NCBI RefSeq assembly: GCF_000582685.1
Contig: NZ_KK073768.1
Span: 4,862,801 to 4,926,800, forward strand
DNA length: 64,000 bases
Direction: 5' to 3'
Source of the DNA: [Scytonema hofmanni] UTEX 2349
GTDB lineage: Bacteria; Cyanobacteriota; Cyanobacteriia; Cyanobacteriales; Nostocaceae
Shown: positions 16,559 to 24,836 of the stretch, piece by piece
Numbering within the stretch: position 1 is the stretch's first letter
How the letters are laid out: each line of letters begins with the position of its first letter
Program-made: the position numbers and the translations under genes
Notes under the pieces: model-generated
What the model was told of the DNA's origin: nothing
What the model saw: the letters and a program-made list of their open reading frames with translations, nothing else
The model's database searches: none

Positions 16559-17116
16559 ATGTTAAAGCCTGTTAGCTACAAAACAGATCAACACAGAGCT
16601 TATCAACAAGCTTTAGATGATTTCGGCATTACAGAATTACTGGCAAAGCTCAACAACTACTCTGATGTTGACTTTGATAGTGCCTGGATACAACTCCAGC
16701 AGCAAGAAATAGAAAGTCTAGCTGCGATTCTGATTTCTCAATTAACTTACAGCCTCAATGGTAAGTTGATTGCCGCTTATCTCAATCTCATCCGGCACAG
16801 TAACCAAGATATAGTCCCAAGCTTGATTAACCTCAAATGCCCAGACGCATCTATTGAGCTTCCCGCTAACTTTTCCGATGTAGCAAAGACACCCAGATTT
16901 TTATATGGCGATCGCTTGCGTTGGCTCTCAACTGAAAGCAATACTGACTGGGGTATTGTCATTGGTCGATTTTATAGCAATGCTTGCGATCGCTGCTGCT
17001 GGAGTTGGTGCTACCTGATTTGGTTGAGCAAAAATAGCCCCAGTGCCGCTTGGACATCTGCCGATATTGCTTGGGAAGAAGATTTAGAACCAATCAGTGA
17101 GGAGACAGAATTATGA
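16559..17116 (+). CDS. conserved hypothetical protein of a small DNA-binding-type gene set
   Basis: This 185-aa protein is of unknown function; I do not recognise a catalytic motif. The N-terminal half is helical (SYKTDQHRAYQQALDDFGIT). The C-terminal half is rich in Trp, Cys and acidic residues. ATG 16559 follows CAGGAGA at ideal spacing, so I prefer it to an upstream in-frame start at 16529. It overlaps the next gene by 4 bp (ATGA), so the two are translationally coupled. Its leader carries hairpin 1. Confidence 0.7.
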   Translation: MLKPVSYKTDQHRAYQQALDDFGITELLAKLNNYSDVDFDSAWIQLQQQEIESLAAILISQLTYSLNGKLIAAYLNLIRHSNQDIVPSLINLKCPDASIELPANFSDVAKTPRFLYGDRLRWLSTESNTDWGIVIGRFYSNACDRCCWSWCYLIWLSKNSPSAAWTSADIAWEEDLEPISEETEL

Positions 17117-17415
17117 ATCCTCATCCACTCAAGCAGCGAGAACAAGATTTGATGCAACTCTACAGTTACTGTCAACTGGGCATGACTCCGAAGCAGTTTT
17201 ACTCCAAGTGGCAGGTAAACTACGAAGAAATGGCTCAGATTTGCGATCGTTCCCTTTCCACGGTTCGACGCTGGTTTGCTAGAGGTAAAAACTACCGCCG
17301 CCCCATGCCAGTCGATTTACGCCACCTGGCGCTGATGAACTTTTTGCTCGAACATTTTGAGGATATCCCCGAAGAAGTGTTGCAGAAGCTTTGTTTTCCA
17401 GAGAAGAGTGAGTAG
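17113..17415 (+). CDS. helix-turn-helix protein
   Basis: This 100-aa protein has a central helix-turn-helix-like segment (about residues 35-60, EEMAQICDRSLSTVRRWFARG). The Trp-Phe-Ala-Arg-Gly end is typical of small HTH domains that bind DNA. A basic patch, KNYRRP, follows. It is coupled to the upstream gene by a 4-bp overlap. Likely a regulator of the local gene set; no target is visible. Confidence 0.72.
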   Translation: MNPHPLKQREQDLMQLYSYCQLGMTPKQFYSKWQVNYEEMAQICDRSLSTVRRWFARGKNYRRPMPVDLRHLALMNFLLEHFEDIPEEVLQKLCFPEKSE

Positions 17416-17451
17416 GAATTGAATCTAATTTCAATATCAATTTGATATTTC

Positions 17452-17483
17452 TTGCCAGCCACCGTCACAGTAGGCTGGCTTTT
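17452..17483 (+). promoter_or_regulatory. leader hairpin 2 (GCCAGCC...GGCTGGC)
   Basis: Arms at 17454-17460 and 17473-17479, followed by TTTTG, make a small terminator-like hairpin 35 bp before the next gene. Stem and trailing bases match hairpin 1, and both genes have a CAGGAGA-type ribosome site. Confidence 0.6.
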
Positions 17484-17518
17484 GTCTTGGAAATTACAGA
17501 TTTTACCAGGAGAATTCG

Positions 17519-17722
17519 ATGACTTACCTTGAAAAGCTCAGTCCTTGGTGTATAGTTCGACTTAAACCTAATATGCAAAACCAGATTGTAGCTCGTTTTC
17601 GTCGCCGCAGTGATGCAGAAGCTCATTTACAAGTTTTACGCCGACTCATTCCTGGTGTGAGTTTTACACTAATTTTCAATGTAGGGTTAGAACAGCAAGA
17701 TTTGACTGCTGTAAATGAGTAG
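17519..17722 (+). CDS. small basic hypothetical protein
   Basis: This 67-aa protein has two beta-strand-like stretches (WCIVRLKP and VSFTLIFN) around a basic helix with DAEAHLQVLRRL, a ferredoxin-like or SPOR-like pattern. The function is unknown. ATG 17519 follows CCAGGAGA. It probably belongs with the two genes upstream because they share the same leader type. The next 290 bp (17723-18012) hold HIP1 sites but no gene I can support. Confidence 0.6.
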   Translation: MTYLEKLSPWCIVRLKPNMQNQIVARFRRRSDAEAHLQVLRRLIPGVSFTLIFNVGLEQQDLTAVNE

Positions 17723-18012
17723 CGATGCCTGGGTTGGGCTACGCCAACGCATTTTACTGTAACCTGACTCACGCAGACGGAAACTTGCTCTGCGCCATCG
17801 TTAATCGCCAAAATAGCAAATGCGATCGCTGAAATAACAAATGCGATCGCAAAATCAATATATTGTTTGTTCACAAGTAAAAAACACTCATCCACGAGGT
17901 TCTTTCATTGTCAGACACACATCATTTGTGATGAAATTGTACGTTTTTCTGGAATTTAGGGCGTTGGTGTTGAATTTATCTCATAATAAAATTGCGTGTC
18001 ACGCCCTTGTCC

Positions 18013-21000
18013 ATGAACGAACAGCGTCAGCAAGCCTATCTCAACCTCATTCGCAGCCTGTTAGATTCCCCCAGTGGTGAAGAACCAGAAATTTTAGCAG
18101 CAAACCAAGAATTACTTGATACTGGCTTCTTGCAGAAGATAGAAGAAGTAGCACAGATGTGTTTCCAACAGGGGGATGAAAAGACAGCGAATTGGTTGCG
18201 AAATTTGGCAATGCAACTAAGGGAAGTATTAAATCTAGATACTAAAGTAGATTTGCAATGTCTCAATGAGGAGGAGGGACAAGCATATATCCAATTCTTG
18301 ATGCAGGTACTACAAGCAACCGCAGACAGTGGGTTTGGAGTTTACCCATTGCTGGTAATGAATACAGACAAACTCGACGAGGTATTAGCAGAAACATTGC
18401 GCCGTTGGGGGACAAATAGACTGGGGGAAGGGGACGCAGATGAGGTGCATAAACTAGCAGAAGTGATTGTCTTTTTTAGCTATCTCATGACAGAATTCTC
18501 TTTGGGTAGCAAAGCCAGCAATATGGAAATTGCGATCGCTGGCTATGAAGTCGCGCTGACAGTTTACACTCAGCAAGCTTTTCCCTATGAATGGGCACAA
18601 ACGCAAAATAATCTCGGATTTGCTTACCGTAACAGAATTAGAGGAGAGCAAGCACAGAATTTAGAGCAAGCAATCTCTTGTTACCAAAATGCCCTGAAAA
18701 TTTATACTTTTGACACTTTTCCCTATGAATGGGCAAGGACGCAGAATAATCTCGCTTCTGCTTACCGTAACAGAATCAGAGGGGAAAAAGCACAGAATTT
18801 AGAACAAGCGATCGCTTGTTCACAAGAAGCTCTCAAAGTCAGAACTTTTGACGCTTTTCCCTATGAATGGGCAGTTACGCAAAATACTCTTGCTGGTGCT
18901 TACCTTTACAGAATTAGAGGGGAGCGAGCGAAGAATTTAGAGCAGGCAATCGCTTATTTGCAAAATGCTCTGAAAGTCACAACTTTTGACGCATTTCCCG
19001 ATGATTGGGCAGGTACGCAATATAATCTTGGTTCTGCTTACCTAAAAAGAATCAGAGGTGAGCGAGCAGAAAATTTAGAACTGGCGATTACTTGTTGCCA
19101 AGAAGCTCTGAAAGTTTATACTTTTGATGCTTTTCCCCAACGATGGGCTGGTACGCAAAATAATCTTGGTACTGCTTACCATGACAGAATCAGAGGTAAG
19201 CGGGCAGAAAATTTAGAACTGGCGATCGCTTGTTTTCAAAATGCTCTGAAAATTTATACTTTTGACGCTTTTCCCGATGATTGGGCAAGTAAGCAAAATA
19301 ATCTCGGTGCTGCTTACCTTGACAGAATCAGAGGGGATATAGCAGAGAATCTAGAACAGGCGATCGCTTGTTTTCAAAATGCTCTGAAAATTTATACTTT
19401 TGACGCTTTTCCCGATGAATGGGCAAGTACGCAAGATAATCTCGGTACTGCTTACGCTAATAGAATCAGAGGGGATATAGCAGAAAATTTAGAACTAGCG
19501 ATCGCTTATTTTCAAAATGCTCTACAAGTTAGAACTTTTGACGCTTTTCCTTATGAATGGGCAAGTACGCAATATAATCTCGGTGCTGCTTACACTGATA
19601 GAATCAGAGGTGAGCGGGCAGAAAATTTAGAACTGGCGATTGCTTGTCACCAAGCAGTTCTGAAAGTTTATACTTTTGACGCATTTCCTGTTGATTGGGC
19701 AATGACGCAAAATAGTCTCGGTGTTGCTTACCAAAAAAGAATCAGAGGTGAGCGGGCAGAAAATTTAGAACTAGCCATCGCTTGTTTTCAAGAAGCTCTG
19801 AAAGTTAGAACTTTTGAGGCGTTTCCTGTTGATTGGGCAATGACGCAAAATAATCTTGCTAATGCTTACTCTGAGAGAATTAGAGGGGAGAAAGCCGAAA
19901 ATTTAGAGCAGGCGATTGCTTGTCATCATAATGCTCTGAAAGTCAGAAATTTTGACGCTTTTCCCCGACAATGGGCAAATACACAAAATAATCTCGGTAC
20001 TGCTTACCTAACAAGAATCAGAGGAGATCAATCTGAGAATGTAGAGCAGGCGATCGCTTGTTTTCAAGAAGCTCTGAAAGTTAGAACTTTAGACGCATTT
20101 CCTATTGATTGGGCTATCACACAAGATAATCTCGGTGGGGCTTACCGCAACAGAATACTAGGAGAACGGGCAGAGAATTTAGAACAGGCGATCGCTTATT
20201 ACCAAGAAGCTCTGAAAGTTAGAACTTTAGACGCATTTCCTGTTGATTGGGCTAGCACACAAAATAATCTCAGTGAAGCTTACCGCAACAGAATACTAGG
20301 AGAACGGGCAGAGAATTTAGAATTGGCGATCGCTTGTCACCAAGAAGTTCTGAAAGTTTATACTTTTGAAGCATTTCCTGTTGATTGGGCAATGACGCAA
20401 AATAGCCTCGGTCTTGCTTACGCTGATAGAATCAGAGGAAATATAGCAGAGAATTTAGAACAGGCGATCGCTTGCCACCAAAAAGCTGTAAAAGTTTATA
20501 CTCTTGACGCATTTCCCTATGAATGGGCAAGTACGCAAAATAATCTCGGTGCTGCTTACCGTGACAGAATACTAGGAGAGCAAGCACAGAATTTAGAACT
20601 GGCGATCGCTTGTTTCCAAGATGCTCTTTTAGTTTATAATTTTGACGCTTTTCCCCAACAATGGGCAGGTACGGAAAATAATCTTGGTGTTGCTTACCGT
20701 GACAGAATACTAGGAGAGCGGGCAGAGAATTTAGAACAGGCGATCGCTTGCCACCAAAAAGCTGTGAAAATTTATACTCTTGACGCATTTCCCTATGAAT
20801 GGGCAAGTACGCAAAATAATCTCGGTGCTGCTTACCGTGACAGAATATTAGGAGAGCAGGCAGAGAATTTAGAACTGGTGATCGCTTGTTTTCAAAATGC
20901 TCTGAAAATTTATACTTTTGAAGCATTTCCCGATGATTGGGCAAATACGCAAGATAATCTCGGTACTGCTTATGCTAATAGAATCAAAGGTGAGCAGGCA

Positions 21001-24000
21001 GAAAATTTAGAACTGGCGATCGCTGCTTATTCTGCTGCACTCGAAGTTAGAACTCGCAGCAACTTTCCTGAAGATTGGGCAATGACGCAAAATAATCTGG
21101 GGGGTGCTTACAGTTACAGAATATTAGGAAACAGAGCCGAAAATATTGAATTAGCGATCGCTGCTTGTTCTGCTGCACTTGAAGTCACAACCCGCAGTGC
21201 CTTTCCTGAATATTGGGCACGTACGCAATATAATCTGGGGATTGCTTACAGTCAGAGAATATTAGGAGAGAAAACCGAGAATATTGAAACTGCGATCGCT
21301 GCTTATTCAGCCGCACTGGAAGTCACAACCCGCAGTGCCTTTCCTATAGATTGGGCACGTACGCAAAATAATCTGGGAGGTGCTTACAGTCAGAGAATAT
21401 TAGGAGAGAAAGCCGAGAATATTGAAACTGCGATCGCTGCTTATTCTGTTGCACTCGAAGTATATACCCGCAGTGCGTTTCCTGAATATTGGGCAGGTAC
21501 GCAATATAATCTGGGGATTGCTTACAGGCAGAGAATATTAGGAAACAGAGATGAAAATATTGAATTGGCGATCGCTGCTTTTTCTGCTGCATTGGAAGTT
21601 AGAACCCGTAGTGCCTTTCCTGAAGATTGGGCAACAACGCAAAATGATCTGGGGATTGCTTACGGTGAGAGAATATTAGGAGAAAAAGCCGAGAATATTG
21701 AATTAGCGATCGCTGCTTTTTCTGCTGCATTGGAAGTTAGAACCCGCAGTGCCTTTCCTGTTGATTGGGCAGATAAGCAAAATAATCTGGGGATTGCTTA
21801 CACTTACAGAATATTAGGAGAAAAAGCCGAGAATATTGAATTAGCGATCGCTGCTTATTCTGCTGCATTGGAAGTTAGAACCCGCAGTGCCTTTCCTGAA
21901 AATTGGGCAACAACGCAAAATAATCTGGGGGGTGCTTACAGTCAGAGAATATTAGGAGAAAAAGCCGAGAATATTGAATTAGCAATCGCTGCTTATTCTG
22001 CTGCATTGGAAGTTAGAACCCGCAGTGCCTTTCCTGAAGATTGGGCAATAACGCAAAATAATCTGGGAGGTGCTTACACTTACAGAATATTAGGAGAAAA
22101 AGCCGAGAATATTGAAACTGCGATCGCGGCTTATTCTGCTGCGCTCGAAGTCACAACCCGCAGTGCCTTTCCTGAAGATTGGGCAACAACGCAAAATAAT
22201 CTGGGGATTGCTTACGGTGAGAGAATATTAGGAGAAAAAGCCGAGAATATTGAATTAGCGATCGCTGCTTATTCTGTTGCACTCGAAGTCACAACCCGCA
22301 GCGCTTTTCCTGTTGATTGGGCAAGTACGCAACATAATCTGGGGAATGCTTACCTTGACAGAATATTAGGAGAAAAAGCCGAGAATATTGAAAGTGCGAT
22401 CGCTGCTTATTCATCCGCACTCGAAGTTAGAACACGCAGCGCCTTTCCTGAAAAATGGGCAGGTACGCAAAATAGTCTGGGGAATGCTTACCTTGACAGA
22501 ATATTAGGAGAAAAAGCCGAGAATATTGAATTAGCCATCGCTGCTTTTTCTGCTGCACTCGAAGTATATACCCGCAGTGCGTTTCCTGAAAATTGGGCAA
22601 TGACGCAAACTAATCTGGGGGGTGCTTACCGAGAGAGAATATTCGGAGAAAAAGCCGAGAATATTGAAAGTGCGATCACTGCTTATACAGCTGCACTGGA
22701 AGTCAGAACCCGCAACGCCTTCCCTCAAAACCATGCAACAACTTTGTTAAATCTCGGCAGGTTATACCAAGACGAAAAACAGTTGGACTCAGCTTACAAT
22801 ACTTTTCTTCAGGCAATAGAAACAGCCGAAACTTTGCGGGGTGGAACTGTTTCTGGTGAAGAAGCCAAGCGCAAACAAGCAGAGGAATGGAATCAACTTT
22901 ATCAACGCATGGTAGCAGTTTGCCTAGAATTGGGCAAGGACACTGAAGCCATAGAATATATTGAACGCAGCAAAACCCGCAATTTAGTAGAACTTATCCT
23001 CAACCGCGACCTCAAAACTATTTTCCCGCCAGAAGTTGTCACTCAATTAGAACAACTTCGAGATGAAATAGCTACAGGACAATATCAAATCCAAAATGGT
23101 AAAGCTGAAAATCCAAGACTTCTAGCACAACATCTCCAAGAATTGCGACAGCAGCGAAATGAATTGCAAAATCGCTATTTACCTGTTGGTTATGGTTTCA
23201 AATTTGAATCATTCCAGGCTACTTTGGATGAGCGTACAGCCATTATCGAGTGGTATATTCTCAACGATAAAATTCTGGCGTTTATTGTCACAAAAACAGG
23301 AGAGTTAACTGTTTGGCAATCCCAACCAGAAGATATAAAAGCTTTGGTAAATTGGGGAAATCAATATTTGCAGAATTACGACGATCAAAAAGACCAATGG
23401 CTGAATAGTTTAGGGGAAGAACTTAAAGAATTAGCCTCCATTCTGCACATTGATGAAATATTAACCCAGATACCAAAGCACTCCTATAAACTCATCCTAA
23501 TTCCCCATTTCTTCCTGCATTTATTCCCCCTTCATGCACTACCAATAAATCAAAATTCTGAAAATTCGTCTTGTCTTCTAGATTTATTTGCTGGTGGTGT
23601 CAGCTATGCACCCAGTTGTCAACTACTGCAACAAGTACAACAGCGACAACGCCCTGATTTTCAATCTCTATTTGCAATTCAAAATCCCACGGAAGACCTG
23701 AATTACACCAATTTAGAAGTAGAAAGCATATTATCTTACTTTCCCTCCCATCAAGTATTATCCAAAAAGCAAGCCACAAAAGCTGCCTTATCCCAAGCAG
23801 CAACACAATTAAAACAAGCAAATTATCTCCACTTTTCTTGTCACGGCTCTTTCAACTTAAATTATCCCCAAAATTCTTTTTTATTATTAGCAGATGCATA
23901 TATTTCCCCTATTCCTGATGATGCTAACCCAGAAAGATATCTCAAAGTTTCCGATACCGAAGCTATAGATTTAAGTAAATGTTTGACATTGGGTAATTTA

Positions 24001-24426
24001 TTTGAACAAACCTTCGACTTTAGTCAAACTCGTCTCGTGGTTCTCTCAGCCTGCGAAACAGGTTTAATTGACTTCAATAATACCAGCGATGAATATATCG
24101 GCTTACCCAGTGGCTTTCTGTATGCAGGTAGTAGCAGTGTTGTAAGTAGTTTATGGACGGTAAACGATTTATCAACATCCTTTTTGATGATTAAGTTCAT
24201 TCAAATTTTAAAAAATGCTACAGATATGTCAATACCACTTGGTATGAATCAAGCCCAGCGTTGGTTGCGGGATGCGACGAAAGAAGAGTTGCAGGAATGG
24301 GTAAAAAAATTGGCGTTAGATAGTACTAAGAAAGGAAAGATACGTCGTCAAATTAATAATATGACAGGAGAGCAACCATTCAACTCTCCCTTTCATTGGG
24401 CTGCATTTACTGCTGTTGGCAAATAG
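18013..24426 (+). CDS. giant TPR-repeat CHAT protease
   Basis: A 2137-aa protein. Residues 1-185 form a helical N-terminal domain. Thirty 46-aa TPR-like units plus one degenerate unit follow (about 186-1610), then a helical linker. The C-terminal CHAT domain has His1944 (HFSCHGSF) and Cys2014 (LSACETG), the caspase-like dyad. TPR-CHAT proteins are regulated proteases; the best studied is the Craspase protease of type III-E CRISPR, but no type III genes are here. I chose ATG 18013 (MNEQRQQAY), the usual start of the cyanobacterial family, over TTG 17992. It begins a three-gene set with 24437 and 24837, and is transposon cargo. Trigger and substrate are unknown. Confidence 0.88.
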   Translation: MNEQRQQAYLNLIRSLLDSPSGEEPEILAANQELLDTGFLQKIEEVAQMCFQQGDEKTANWLRNLAMQLREVLNLDTKVDLQCLNEEEGQAYIQFLMQVLQATADSGFGVYPLLVMNTDKLDEVLAETLRRWGTNRLGEGDADEVHKLAEVIVFFSYLMTEFSLGSKASNMEIAIAGYEVALTVYTQQAFPYEWAQTQNNLGFAYRNRIRGEQAQNLEQAISCYQNALKIYTFDTFPYEWARTQNNLASAYRNRIRGEKAQNLEQAIACSQEALKVRTFDAFPYEWAVTQNTLAGAYLYRIRGERAKNLEQAIAYLQNALKVTTFDAFPDDWAGTQYNLGSAYLKRIRGERAENLELAITCCQEALKVYTFDAFPQRWAGTQNNLGTAYHDRIRGKRAENLELAIACFQNALKIYTFDAFPDDWASKQNNLGAAYLDRIRGDIAENLEQAIACFQNALKIYTFDAFPDEWASTQDNLGTAYANRIRGDIAENLELAIAYFQNALQVRTFDAFPYEWASTQYNLGAAYTDRIRGERAENLELAIACHQAVLKVYTFDAFPVDWAMTQNSLGVAYQKRIRGERAENLELAIACFQEALKVRTFEAFPVDWAMTQNNLANAYSERIRGEKAENLEQAIACHHNALKVRNFDAFPRQWANTQNNLGTAYLTRIRGDQSENVEQAIACFQEALKVRTLDAFPIDWAITQDNLGGAYRNRILGERAENLEQAIAYYQEALKVRTLDAFPVDWASTQNNLSEAYRNRILGERAENLELAIACHQEVLKVYTFEAFPVDWAMTQNSLGLAYADRIRGNIAENLEQAIACHQKAVKVYTLDAFPYEWASTQNNLGAAYRDRILGEQAQNLELAIACFQDALLVYNFDAFPQQWAGTENNLGVAYRDRILGERAENLEQAIACHQKAVKIYTLDAFPYEWASTQNNLGAAYRDRILGEQAENLELVIACFQNALKIYTFEAFPDDWANTQDNLGTAYANRIKGEQAENLELAIAAYSAALEVRTRSNFPEDWAMTQNNLGGAYSYRILGNRAENIELAIAACSAALEVTTRSAFPEYWARTQYNLGIAYSQRILGEKTENIETAIAAYSAALEVTTRSAFPIDWARTQNNLGGAYSQRILGEKAENIETAIAAYSVALEVYTRSAFPEYWAGTQYNLGIAYRQRILGNRDENIELAIAAFSAALEVRTRSAFPEDWATTQNDLGIAYGERILGEKAENIELAIAAFSAALEVRTRSAFPVDWADKQNNLGIAYTYRILGEKAENIELAIAAYSAALEVRTRSAFPENWATTQNNLGGAYSQRILGEKAENIELAIAAYSAALEVRTRSAFPEDWAITQNNLGGAYTYRILGEKAENIETAIAAYSAALEVTTRSAFPEDWATTQNNLGIAYGERILGEKAENIELAIAAYSVALEVTTRSAFPVDWASTQHNLGNAYLDRILGEKAENIESAIAAYSSALEVRTRSAFPEKWAGTQNSLGNAYLDRILGEKAENIELAIAAFSAALEVYTRSAFPENWAMTQTNLGGAYRERIFGEKAENIESAITAYTAALEVRTRNAFPQNHATTLLNLGRLYQDEKQLDSAYNTFLQAIETAETLRGGTVSGEEAKRKQAEEWNQLYQRMVAVCLELGKDTEAIEYIERSKTRNLVELILNRDLKTIFPPEVVTQLEQLRDEIATGQYQIQNGKAENPRLLAQHLQELRQQRNELQNRYLPVGYGFKFESFQATLDERTAIIEWYILNDKILAFIVTKTGELTVWQSQPEDIKALVNWGNQYLQNYDDQKDQWLNSLGEELKELASILHIDEILTQIPKHSYKLILIPHFFLHLFPLHALPINQNSENSSCLLDLFAGGVSYAPSCQLLQQVQQRQRPDFQSLFAIQNPTEDLNYTNLEVESILSYFPSHQVLSKKQATKAALSQAATQLKQANYLHFSCHGSFNLNYPQNSFLLLADAYISPIPDDANPERYLKVSDTEAIDLSKCLTLGNLFEQTFDFSQTRLVVLSACETGLIDFNNTSDEYIGLPSGFLYAGSSSVVSSLWTVNDLSTSFLMIKFIQILKNATDMSIPLGMNQAQRWLRDATKEELQEWVKKLALDSTKKGKIRRQINNMTGEQPFNSPFHWAAFTAVGK
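18568..22707 (+). repeat. 30 tandem 138-bp coding repeats in two subfamilies
   Basis: Every unit is exactly 138 bp with no length variation. Units 1-18 (to 21051) encode the type TFDAFPxxWA...NLExAIACxQxALK. Units 19-30 (from 21052) encode TRSAFPxxWA...NIExAIAAYSAALEV. Many units carry a HIP1 octamer (GCGATCGC) at the same codon position. Near-identity between neighbours suggests recent amplification or gene conversion. A thirty-first unit at 22708 is degenerate. Confidence 0.95.
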
Positions 24427-24436
24427 GAGAATAATA

Positions 24437-24775
24437 ATGTCTGATTATGAAATAACTGTTAATACTTTTATCCATCTGCTGAATACTCAATCTTATCTAT
24501 TTTCAGCAGAGGATAGAATTACACTAATGAAATTGATTAATAACCAACCTGATGACATTAAATCTTTATCTGATACTATCTCAGATTGGTGTGCAAAACA
24601 TCCTGAAGTAGATAAAGCTTTAGGAGAATTTGAGAAAATAGTAGTAAGAGGGCCAGGCGATAAGCAAGCAAATACAAATATTCCCAAATACGAACTTGAT
24701 AAAAAGAATATACTTAATGAAATTCAACAAAGTTCGTCATCTGCTAAGGAGACAAAAAAAACGACTTCGACTTAG
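24437..24775 (+). CDS. small acidic helical protein, partner of the TPR-CHAT protease
   Basis: This 112-aa protein is of unknown function. It is helical with no transmembrane segment, has a conserved-looking core (AEDRITLMKLI and a DTISDWCAKHP segment) and ends in a Ser/Lys/Thr-rich tail. ATG 24437 lies 8 bp after an AGGAGA site and 10 bp past the CHAT stop. The size and position suit an effector-associated adaptor domain, or a proteolytic substrate or inhibitor of the CHAT protease. That is inference only. Confidence 0.72.
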   Translation: MSDYEITVNTFIHLLNTQSYLFSAEDRITLMKLINNQPDDIKSLSDTISDWCAKHPEVDKALGEFEKIVVRGPGDKQANTNIPKYELDKKNILNEIQQSSSSAKETKKTTST

Positions 24776-24806
24776 ATCCCCGACTTCTTTAAGAAGTCGG
24801 GGATCT
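24774..24806. terminator. 33-bp perfect palindrome, terminator-like, between operon genes
   Basis: Two 16-bp arms (AGATCCCCGACTTCTT and its complement) surround one base and begin in the stop codon of the 112-aa gene. A near copy in inverted orientation, with 8 further matching bases of flank, lies at 55914-55946 outside the transposon, so this is a dispersed repeat. It may reduce expression of the membrane protein gene downstream. Confidence 0.75.
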
Positions 24807-24836
24807 GAACACCGCGACATTTATCCTTATTTTAAA

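Noticed and set aside
17992..18012. TTG start for the TPR-CHAT gene
   Set aside because: The following ATG (MNEQRQQAY) matches the usual family start and needs no rare initiation codon.
20432..20944. 170-aa frame antisense to the TPR repeats, and similar ones at 21344 and 22531
   Set aside because: They are shadows created by the 138-bp repeat period.
24696..24836. N-terminal extension of the 468-aa membrane protein
   Set aside because: It would read through the end of the previous gene and the palindrome at 24774; residues are basic low-complexity.
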